64,000 nt of DNA from Magnetococcales bacterium DC0425bin3 (lineage in GTDB: Bacteria > Pseudomonadota > Magnetococcia > Magnetococcales > DC0425bin3). The stretch is from positions 37,695 through 101,694 of the forward strand of contig PEAP01000001.1 in NCBI GenBank assembly GCA_002753665.1. Reading direction: 5' to 3'. A program made the translations under genes and the position numbers. Positions 18,280 to 24,036 of the stretch are shown here, in pieces. Below the pieces are notes generated by a model. That model did not search any database, was not told where the DNA came from, and saw only the letters and a program-made list of their open reading frames with translations. The first letter of the stretch is position 1; each line of letters begins with the position of its first letter.

Positions 18280-19833
18280 CTAGGCCGCCCGGGCCCGCAG
18301 CGTCACCAGGGAGCGGCCGCTCATGGCAGCGGGCTGGTCCAACCCCATGAGGGTCAGCAGGGTGGGGGCGATGTCGCACAGGGCCCCGTTGGCCAGCACC
18401 AGGTTCCGTCGGCCCACATAGAGCAGGGGAGCGGGATTGTTGGTGTGGGCGGTGTGGGCCTCGCCGGTGATCTCGTCCACCATCTGGTCGGCATTGCCAT
18501 GATCGGCGGTGATGAGCATTTCCCCACCGGCGGCCTGAACGGCGTCGGCCAGGCGACCCAGACAGCGGTCCACCGTTTCGATGGCCTTCACCGCCGCGTC
18601 GAATATGCCGGTGTGACCCACCATGTCCGGGTTGGCGTAATTGCAGACGATCAGATCGTATTTGCCGCTCTGCACCCGTTCGATCAGGGCGTCCGTCAGT
18701 TCCGGGGCGCTCATTTCGGGTTGCAGGTCGTAGGTGTCCACCTTGGGGGAGGGGATCAGCAGCCGGTCCTCGTTCTGGAACGGGGTTTCCTCGCCGCCGT
18801 TGAAGAAATAGGTGACGTGGGCATACTTCTCGGTTTCGGCGGCCCGGAGCTGGGTCAGGCCGAGGCGAGCGACGATCTGCCCCAGGATATCCTGGAGGGT
18901 TTCGGGCGGAAAGGCGACGCCCACGTTGGTCAGGGATTCGGCATAGAGAGTCAGGCAGACGTACCCGGACAGCCTGGGGCGGGCCTTGCGCTCGAAGCCG
19001 GTGAAGGCGTCATCGGTGAGGGCCTGGGTGATTTCCCGCACCCGGTCGGCACGGAAATTGAGGGAAAGGATGGCATCGCCGTCCCTGACCACCCCGATGG
19101 CCTGGCCGTTGCCATCGACCACCACGGTGGGTTTGACAAACTCGTCGTTTTCATCCCGGCCATAGCCGGCCTGGATGGCCGAGCGGGCATCCGGGGCGGT
19201 GAAGCCCTTGCCCTCGGTGAGCATTTCGTAGCCCTTGCTGACCCGTTCCCAGCGCTTGTCCCGGTCCATGATCCAATACCGTCCGCAGACGCTGGCCACC
19301 CGGCCGGCCCCGATGCGGGCCAGGCCGGCCTGGAAGTCGGCATCGAACTCCAGGGCGGAGCGGGGCGGGGTATCCCGACCGTCCAGGAAGGCATGGACGA
19401 AGATTTTTTCCACGCCGTTCTGTTTGGCCATCTCCACTGCCGCCAGCATATGGTCGGTGTGGGAATGGACGCCGCCGGGGGAATAAAGTCCCATGATATG
19501 GACCGCCCCGCCGGCTTTCCTGGCCTTGGAGATGGCGTCAAGCATGGCGGGGTTCTTGTGGAAGCTGCCCTCTTTCACGGCCTTGTTGATGCGCGTGAAA
19601 TCCTGGTAGACGATGCGTCCCGCCCCCAGGTTCATGTGCCCCACCTCGGAGTTGCCCATCTGGCCGTCGGGCAGACCTACATGACCGGCGGAGGTTTCCA
19701 CCAGGGAGTGGGGCTGTTCCCGCCACCAGCGGTCGAAATTGGGGGTGGATGCGGTGTGGATCGCGTTGTGACGGGTTTCCTGCCGGAAGCCCCAGCCGTC
19801 CAGCACCACCAGTACCATCGGTTTCGGTCTCAT
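18280..19833 (-). CDS. gpmI: 2,3-bisphosphoglycerate-independent phosphoglycerate mutase
   Basis: Interconverts 3- and 2-phosphoglycerate in glycolysis with two Mn ions and a phosphoserine intermediate. 517 residues, typical. The nucleophile is Ser62 in [16 protein letters not shown]. Metal-site segments are VVLDGWGFR at the N-terminus, [11 protein letters not shown], and near the C-terminus [14 protein letters not shown] and ITADHGNAD. The start at 19833 (MRPKPMVLV) matches the family; the longer reading adds a non-homologous leader. It is first gene of a leftward unit with ctpA and the YibQ-like gene, and divergent from tRNA-Ser. Confidence 0.96.
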   Translation of the reverse strand: MRPKPMVLVVLDGWGFRQETRHNAIHTASTPNFDRWWREQPHSLVETSAGHVGLPDGQMGNSEVGHMNLGAGRIVYQDFTRINKAVKEGSFHKNPAMLDAISKARKAGGAVHIMGLYSPGGVHSHTDHMLAAVEMAKQNGVEKIFVHAFLDGRDTPPRSALEFDADFQAGLARIGAGRVASVCGRYWIMDRDKRWERVSKGYEMLTEGKGFTAPDARSAIQAGYGRDENDEFVKPTVVVDGNGQAIGVVRDGDAILSLNFRADRVREITQALTDDAFTGFERKARPRLSGYVCLTLYAESLTNVGVAFPPETLQDILGQIVARLGLTQLRAAETEKYAHVTYFFNGGEETPFQNEDRLLIPSPKVDTYDLQPEMSAPELTDALIERVQSGKYDLIVCNYANPDMVGHTGIFDAAVKAIETVDRCLGRLADAVQAAGGEMLITADHGNADQMVDEITGEAHTAHTNNPAPLLYVGRRNLVLANGALCDIAPTLLTLMGLDQPAAMSGRSLVTLRARAA

Positions 19834-19939
19834 GGTCAGATTCTCTGCGGCAACGAAGTTGGGTGAATGAAGGGAAGCGAATGGTAGCATATCCCCGTTC
19901 CCACACCAACCATCCCCTTCCCGGACGGGTCACCATCCG

Positions 19940-19968
19940 TTGCCGCTGGGGAACGGAGCCTATATAGT
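19940..19968 (+). promoter_or_regulatory. Sigma-70-like promoter for tRNA-Ser
   Basis: TTGCCG (19940-19945) and TATAGT (19963-19968) are separated by 17 bp, about 43 bp upstream of the mature tRNA 5' end. Spacing and hexamers (4/6 and 5/6 matches) fit a housekeeping promoter. Confidence 0.55.
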
Positions 19969-20010
19969 CATGGTCCAATGGAAATCCCGGAAGTGGATCG
20001 TCGGAATCCC

Positions 20011-20100
20011 GGAGGAGTGCCAGAGCGGTTGAATGGGACGGTCTCGAAAATCGTTGTGGGGGCGACTCCACCCAGGGTTCGAATCCCTGCTCCTCCGCCA
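20011..20100 (+). tRNA. tRNA-Ser (anticodon CGA)
   Basis: 90 nt including an encoded CCA end. The acceptor stem GGAGGAG pairs with CTCCTCC. The D region is CCAGAGCGGTTGAATGG, and the anticodon stem-loop is ACGGT-CTCGAAA-ATCGT with anticodon CGA. A long variable arm (TGTGGGGGCGACTCCACC) typical of class II tRNAs follows, then the T arm AGGGTTCGAATCCCT. It reads UCG serine codons. It sits at the border between core genes (gpmI) and the accessory block with hicBA and the DGR; no second copy of its 3' end was found in the window. Confidence 0.95.
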
Positions 20101-20188
20101 TTTCATGCATCACCCGTGTCCAGGCAAGACCCGAATCTCTTCAATTCAGCTAATGGCTCCCGTCCCGAAATGCCCTGAAATGTCCTGA

Positions 20189-20202
20189 TGTGTCGAGACA
20201 CA
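20189..20202. promoter_or_regulatory. Palindromic operator candidate at hicB
   Basis: TGTGTCGAGACACA is a perfect palindrome that abuts the AAGGAGG ribosome site of hicB. HicB antitoxins usually repress their own operon, so this is the obvious candidate operator. Inference from position and symmetry only. Confidence 0.45.
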
Positions 20203-20215
20203 AGGAGGAACGGCC

Positions 20216-20539
20216 ATGGCCGGTGGCATCATTCGGATGGAGATCATGGTTCCCATGGAGGTGAAGCGGGACGAAAGCTGGTTCGTGGCCAGTTGCACGC
20301 CCCTCGATGTGCATGCCCAGGGCGATAGCGAAGAGTCCGCCATAGCCGAGTTGAAGGACGCCCTGCAACTCTTCTTTGAGACCTGCCTGGAGCTGGGCGC
20401 CCTGGAACAGGTGTTGAAGGATAGCGGCTTCAGCGTTTCTCCCGTGCGCGCTTCCGTCCAGGAGGAGGACGGCGCATTGATGGTTCCCATTCCGCTGCTG
20501 TTCTCCACTCCCTCTCATGCCGCGCATCGCCCCGCTTGA
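20216..20539 (+). CDS. hicB: HicB-family antitoxin
   Basis: 107 residues. The N-terminal part (MVPMEVKRDESWFVASCTPLDVHAQGDSEESAIAELKDALQLFFE) shows the HicB partial RNase-H-like fold that covers the toxin. The usual WFVASCP-L-V-AQG-T-EEA pattern is clear. No obvious C-terminal ribbon-helix-helix or HTH domain is visible, so DNA binding is not evident from sequence. A very strong AAGGAGG ribosome site lies 8 nt upstream of ATG 20216. The 3' end overlaps hicA by 23 nt. Antitoxin-first order is the common arrangement of one HicBA subgroup. Confidence 0.85.
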   Translation: MAGGIIRMEIMVPMEVKRDESWFVASCTPLDVHAQGDSEESAIAELKDALQLFFETCLELGALEQVLKDSGFSVSPVRASVQEEDGALMVPIPLLFSTPSHAAHRPA

Positions 20540-20756
20540 CTGGCAGACCTTGGCCCGGATTTTCGAGGCCGATGGGTTTATCTTCCATCGGCAACACGGC
20601 TCCCATCGAGCCTACATCAAGCCTGGCGTGGCCCGACCGGTGATGATTCCTACCTATCCATCGGTGGGAAGCGACATCATCCACTCCAACATGAGGACTG
20701 CGAGAATGAGCCGGGAACGGTTCCTGGAGTTGCTGGCCATGGTGAGGGGGCATTGA
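20517..20756 (+). CDS. hicA: HicA-family mRNA interferase toxin
   Basis: 79 residues with the compact double-stranded-RNA-binding-like HicA fold. Segments are LARIFEADGFIFHRQHGSHRAYIKPG followed by PVMIPTYPSVGSDIIHSNMRTARMSRERFLELL. The catalytic histidine is the one in QHGSHRAY, the invariant G-S-H motif. The family degrades mRNA when not bound by HicB. It overlaps hicB by 23 nt, which implies translational coupling. The pair probably stabilises the neighbouring accessory block. Confidence 0.87.
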   Translation: MPRIAPLDWQTLARIFEADGFIFHRQHGSHRAYIKPGVARPVMIPTYPSVGSDIIHSNMRTARMSRERFLELLAMVRGH

Positions 20757-20855
20757 TGCCATTCGCGAAGGGATTCCCGTCCCACTTCGTCCAACGCCGT
20801 CTCTGGACGATGGCCGCCTTGCGTCGGAACACGCAGGGCGACAGGGCCACGGGTC

Positions 20856-21524
20856 TCAGGGAGACGTTCCACCGGGAGAACCAGCCTTCCCCCCCGTGGA
20901 CAGACCTCCCGGGCCGGCCGGAGCCTGGAGGGGCGTGGCCTGGGCCGGAGGCGCCTGCCAGTAGACCGCGGTCGGGGGCGGCAGCAGGCGGTTGATGGCC
21001 GCCACACCCCCGATGATGATGATGCCGGTGGCCACCACCCATTTGATGGTCTCCACCTTGGCGGCTTCGATGTCCCTCCGCAGTTCGGCCTTGATTGCCT
21101 CGATGTCCTTCCGCAGTTCGGCTTTGGTTGCCTCGATGTCCTTCCGCAGTTCGGCTTTGGCCAGCTCCACCTTGCCGTCCATCTCTTTGATGTCGCGCTT
21201 CAGGTCGGCCATGTCGCGATGCAAGGCGGCTTCCATGGCGGCCATGTCGCGCTTCAGGTTGGCTTCGGTCTCCCGGATGTTCTGCTGCGTGGCGGCGAAG
21301 TCGCGCTTCAAGGCAGCTTCGATTTCCCGGAGGTCGCGCTGCAGATTGCTGTCGATGATGGCCAGATCCCGTTTCAGGTCCGCCAGGTCCTTCTTGGTGG
21401 CCAGACGGTCCTCCACCAGGGACATCAGGGCCTCGGCCTGGATGGCGGCCTGACGCTCCTCCACCCCGGCGTCCCGGAGTCGCTTCACGTAGGCGTAGGT
21501 ATCGAAGGCAATGGCGTGGTCCAT
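20856..21524 (-). CDS. Coiled-coil protein with C-terminal membrane helix (DUF1640/CCDC90-like)
   Basis: 222 residues. The N-terminus FDTYAYVKRLRDAGVEERQAAIQAEAL followed by TKKDLADLKRDL is the pattern of DUF1640-type proteins. Residues about 40-158 form one long coiled coil. Within it KAELRKDIEA occurs three times in tandem, encoded by 33-bp DNA repeats near 21061-21163. A single transmembrane helix (KWVVATGIIIIGGVAAINRLL, about 161-181) precedes a Pro/Gly-rich tail. It lies just beyond the DGR template on the same strand. A link to the DGR is possible but not shown; the family is common outside DGRs. Confidence 0.75.
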   Translation of the reverse strand: MDHAIAFDTYAYVKRLRDAGVEERQAAIQAEALMSLVEDRLATKKDLADLKRDLAIIDSNLQRDLREIEAALKRDFAATQQNIRETEANLKRDMAAMEAALHRDMADLKRDIKEMDGKVELAKAELRKDIEATKAELRKDIEAIKAELRRDIEAAKVETIKWVVATGIIIIGGVAAINRLLPPPTAVYWQAPPAQATPLQAPAGPGGLSTGGKAGSPGGTSP

Positions 21525-21788
21525 GAGCGCTCCCTTCGGCAGGCTGCCAAGACTCTATCCGGAAAGGCCACTTCCGCACCCAGAAAATCAGTGTCTCGCT
21601 TACATTGGCACAGAAGGATCCGATCACGCAGGGATTCCCGGCGGCCTTCGCCCCTGGGGGGCAGTCGGACGCCGGGAACCGGCGCTGCTTCGACCGGGAC
21701 GAAAACTCCCGGTGCGGGAGACTGGACTTGGACGGGAAAAGGACGCTTCGCGCCACCGTGATGACGCGAACTCCGCCGGTTTCCCGTG

Positions 21789-21912
21789 CTGGCGAGGCGG
21801 AACCCAAGATTGTCGTTGCGTTTGCCAGGGTCGTCGTTGTCGCGATTGGCGCAACGCAGGTTCCTGGCGTCGTTGTTCCAGGAACCGCCACGGTTCACGC
21901 GGTTGGAGCCAC
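21789..21912 (-). repeat. DGR template repeat (TR)
   Basis: 124-bp copy of the target gene's 3' end, lying 23 bp past the reverse-transcriptase stop. Aligned with the variable repeat (offset +2258) it differs at 19 positions. All are adenines in the minus-strand template; nine of 28 adenines and all 96 other bases are unchanged. Read in the target's frame it encodes an Asn/Asp-rich version (NRGGSWNNDARNLRCANRDN...), since AAC/AAT codons are the classic diversifiable codons. The last 22 bp at the 3' side are identical between repeats and are the candidate IMH (initiation of mutagenic homology). The transcript presumably continues through 21525-21788, which has no supported gene. Confidence 0.95.
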
Positions 21913-21935
21913 TTTCGGGTCCGGTTCCACGAAAG

Positions 21936-22961
21936 TCATTCTACGGGTTGCGGATCGAAAGTGGCAACAGCCTTTTCTGGCTGTGCAGTGGGGATACGCG
22001 ACCTCGGGCGAAAGTGGCGCATATGGCCCACGAGGCTGTCCAGGCTGTGGCTCAGACGGTCATCGGAGAGCAGGCCGCATCGCCATTCGTCATGCCGTTC
22101 CTTCAGGCGTCGCAGCCCTCGTTGGCGGCTTGCCCGAATCTGGCGGATGTAGCCTGGAAAGATGCGCACCCCCAGGAAACCCAAGCCGTGTTGCGCCCGG
22201 TTCAGGCGCGTTCCATCCGGCTTTGGCCGCAATCCGAGATGATCGGCCAGAAATTGCTCGATGGCCGGGATCAGTGGACGCAAATTTTCCGGTTCGTCAC
22301 CGAAAATGACCCAGTCGTCCATGTAGCGGACGTAACCGGGCACTCCCCAGCGGTCCTTGATCAGGTGGTCGAAGGGGTCCAGGTAGACATTGGCCAGAAA
22401 TTGGCTGGTGAGGTTGCCGATGGGCAAACCGATCCCTGGCAGGGATGAATTGCGGATGATCCGTTCCAGCAGACTCAGCAGTGCGGGATCGTCGAGCTTG
22501 CGCGCCAGCAGGTTCAGCAACGTATCGTGGTTGACGCTGTCGAAGAATTTTTCCACATCCATCTTCAGGTAACAGGGCCAGCGACGCAGGAAGCGCTGGG
22601 CGCGTTCGATGGCGGCGTGGGTGCCCTTGCCCTTGCGAGTGGCGTAGGAATCGTGGATGAACATGCGTTCATAAACCGGCTCCAGCACCGCCACCACCGC
22701 GTGATGCACCACCCGGTCCCGGAAAGGGGCCACGGCGATGGTACGCCGTTTGGGGTCGCGCACCTCGAAAAAACGGTAGGCCCCCGGCTGATAGGTTCCC
22801 TGCGTCAATTGCTCACGCAGCTCCAGCAGCTCCGGTTCAAGATGGAAAAAGAAGCGCGACGTTTCGACTCCCCACCCGCATCCCTGCCGCGCCCGCTTGG
22901 CGGCGGACAGCAGGTTGCCGAAATCGACGATGAAGTCGAACAGGTTGCCGACCCGTTTCAT
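21936..22961 (-). CDS. DGR-type reverse transcriptase
   Basis: 341-residue error-prone reverse transcriptase that copies the template repeat, misincorporating opposite adenines. Finger and palm motifs are visible: RTIAVAPFRDRVVHHAVV; the first catalytic Asp in LKMDVEKFFDSVNH (D135); the DGR-specific GLPIGNLTSQ (the group-defining IGxxxSQ, residues 181-187); and YMDD at 213-216. HGLGFLGVRIFPG follows. No group II intron maturase or endonuclease domain is attached. The ATG at 22961 overlaps the avd stop as ATGA; an earlier in-frame ATG would overlap avd by more. Order and spacing to avd and TR match canonical DGRs. Confidence 0.95.
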   Translation of the reverse strand: MKRVGNLFDFIVDFGNLLSAAKRARQGCGWGVETSRFFFHLEPELLELREQLTQGTYQPGAYRFFEVRDPKRRTIAVAPFRDRVVHHAVVAVLEPVYERMFIHDSYATRKGKGTHAAIERAQRFLRRWPCYLKMDVEKFFDSVNHDTLLNLLARKLDDPALLSLLERIIRNSSLPGIGLPIGNLTSQFLANVYLDPFDHLIKDRWGVPGYVRYMDDWVIFGDEPENLRPLIPAIEQFLADHLGLRPKPDGTRLNRAQHGLGFLGVRIFPGYIRQIRASRQRGLRRLKERHDEWRCGLLSDDRLSHSLDSLVGHMRHFRPRSRIPTAQPEKAVATFDPQPVE

Positions 22962-23302
22962 GACGGTTGCTTCCCGGCTTTTTTCCACCCGCCCGCCATG
23001 CGTCCGGCCTCGTCCAGCAGGGTGGAGACATGCTCGTACTGCTTGATGGAAATGAGTCGCCGATCGTGGGCGATGCGAAAAAGCACCCGCTGTTTTTCCA
23101 GTTCAAGGTTGATGCGGTCGATGATGGGAGCGCGCTGGCGGGTATAGATGGCCTCCACGATGCGTTCGACGATGTCGATGGCTCCGTCGGCGATGCGCGA
23201 GGCCAGGGTGAAACGGGTGTTGCGGGGAAAGCGTTCCACCGTATCCAGAATCCAGTCCAGGCTGTTGTACCAGTGGACGAAGAGGGGATAGTCCTCTTTC
23301 AT
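22958..23302 (-). CDS. avd: Accessory variability determinant (Avd-like four-helix bundle)
   Basis: 114 residues, all helical and basic: LFVHWYNSLDWILDTVERFPRN, RFTLASRIADGAIDIVERIVEAIY, then RINLELEKQRVLFRIAHDRRLIS and YEHVSTLLDEAGRMAGGW. This is the Avd/bAvd pattern of the four-helix-bundle proteins (the 23S-IVP-like superfamily) that assemble into a barrel and bind DGR reverse transcriptase and RNA. It precedes and overlaps the reverse transcriptase gene by 4 nt, and lies 2 nt downstream of the HRDC gene stop, indicating one transcript. Confidence 0.92.
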   Translation of the reverse strand: MKEDYPLFVHWYNSLDWILDTVERFPRNTRFTLASRIADGAIDIVERIVEAIYTRQRAPIIDRINLELEKQRVLFRIAHDRRLISIKQYEHVSTLLDEAGRMAGGWKKAGKQPS

Positions 23303-23304
23303 GG

Positions 23305-23838
23305 CTAGAACGGCACATCGGCGGGGGGGGGCGGGGCAGGAGCTTCGGGTATGGGCTCCTCCTGGAGAGGCAGGTTGGCTTCTCCCGAGGCGGGCGTGGG
23401 GTCCGGGTGAAAGGCACGAATCAATTCGATGATCTCCTTGCCGTGCCGTTCGACCTTGCTCTTGCCGAATCCGTTGATCTGGCGCAGGGACTCCAGGCTC
23501 TTGGGAAGGCGCAGGGTTAGCTGTTCCAGTTGTTTATTGGTTGCGATGACGAAGGCGGGGACACCGTCCCGGTCAGCCTTCTCCCGCCGCCACTGTCGCA
23601 GTCGCCCCAACAGGGAGGTCTGCTCCGTGGTCAACAGATGCCCGGCGGGGCGCTTTTCGTCCACCGCCAGCAGAGGTTCGTACTCCACCAGCACCGTCCA
23701 GTAAGGCTTTCCATCGTGCTGAAAAAAGGCCGGTTTCAGGCTTTTAAGTTGTTTGTTCAGCAAAAAATTCGTCAGGATCTCGTCATCGAACAGACCGTGT
23801 ATGGAATCGAACGGCAGTGTGATGACTCGAACCGGCAT
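23305..23838 (-). CDS. HRDC-domain DGR accessory protein
   Basis: 177 residues. The N-terminal part (VITLPFDSIHGLFDDEILTNFLLNKQLKSLKPAFF, then KPYWTVLVEYEP) is a conserved module of unknown fold. Residues about 72-145 are an HRDC domain (LLGRLRQWRREKADRDGVPAFVIATNKQLEQL, LRQINGFGKSKVERHGKEIIELI), a nucleic-acid-binding helix bundle known from RecQ and RNase D. A Pro/Glu-rich tail follows. The start at 23838 (MPVRVITLP) is chosen because the longer frame reads into the hairpin region. HRDC proteins are a known DGR accessory class, alternative or additional to Avd. Here both are present. Confidence 0.85.
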   Translation of the reverse strand: MPVRVITLPFDSIHGLFDDEILTNFLLNKQLKSLKPAFFQHDGKPYWTVLVEYEPLLAVDEKRPAGHLLTTEQTSLLGRLRQWRREKADRDGVPAFVIATNKQLEQLTLRLPKSLESLRQINGFGKSKVERHGKEIIELIRAFHPDPTPASGEANLPLQEEPIPEAPAPPPPADVPF

Positions 23839-23864
23839 GGATTGCCTCGGAAAATTAATTCGTT

Positions 23865-23883
23865 GGAGGGGCTCCGCCCCTCC
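23865..23883. repeat. Short perfect hairpin GGAGGGGC/GCCCCTCC
   Basis: 8-bp arms with a TCC loop, between the target gene and the HRDC gene and beside an AATTAATT stretch. It could be terminator-like on either strand, or part of a larger structured region with the 25-bp inverted repeat next to it. Confidence 0.5.
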
Positions 23884-23893
23884 AAACCTCCCC

Positions 23894-23971
23894 GCGGCGG
23901 GGAGGCGGGCCAAGGGGCTGCGCTTTGGCTGCTGCGCGCCAGCTTCGCCCCTTGCCCCGCCTCCCCGCCGC
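23894..23971. repeat. 25-bp inverted repeat downstream of the variable repeat
   Basis: The arm at 23894-23918 (GCGGCGGGGAGGCGGGCCAA plus GGGGC) pairs with 23947-23971 with one mismatch across a 28-nt loop. It lies 76 bp past the variable repeat in the direction of transcription. DGRs often carry a hairpin or cruciform just after the variable repeat that stimulates retrohoming. This one is further away and larger than the phage example, so a terminator or unrelated palindromic element is also possible. Confidence 0.6.
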
Positions 23972-24036
23972 TTCTCCAACAACAATACCCAAGCGCGCTA
24001 CGCGCTGCAAAAGGTAAAAAGGCTAAAATCCAAAAG

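Noticed and set aside
21061..21163. Three regularly spaced 33-bp repeats considered as a CRISPR-like array
   Set aside because: The units are contiguous, with no spacers, lie inside a reading frame and encode heptad-type coiled-coil repeats.
21485..21898. 137-codon open frame overlapping the template repeat as a separate gene
   Set aside because: It starts inside the template, has no ribosome site and no recognisable domain beyond the template itself.
21936..22961. Reverse transcriptase as part of a group II intron, retron or abortive-infection system
   Set aside because: No intron RNA ends, maturase or endonuclease domain. The IGxxxSQ motif, adjacent Avd and the template/variable repeat pair identify a DGR.
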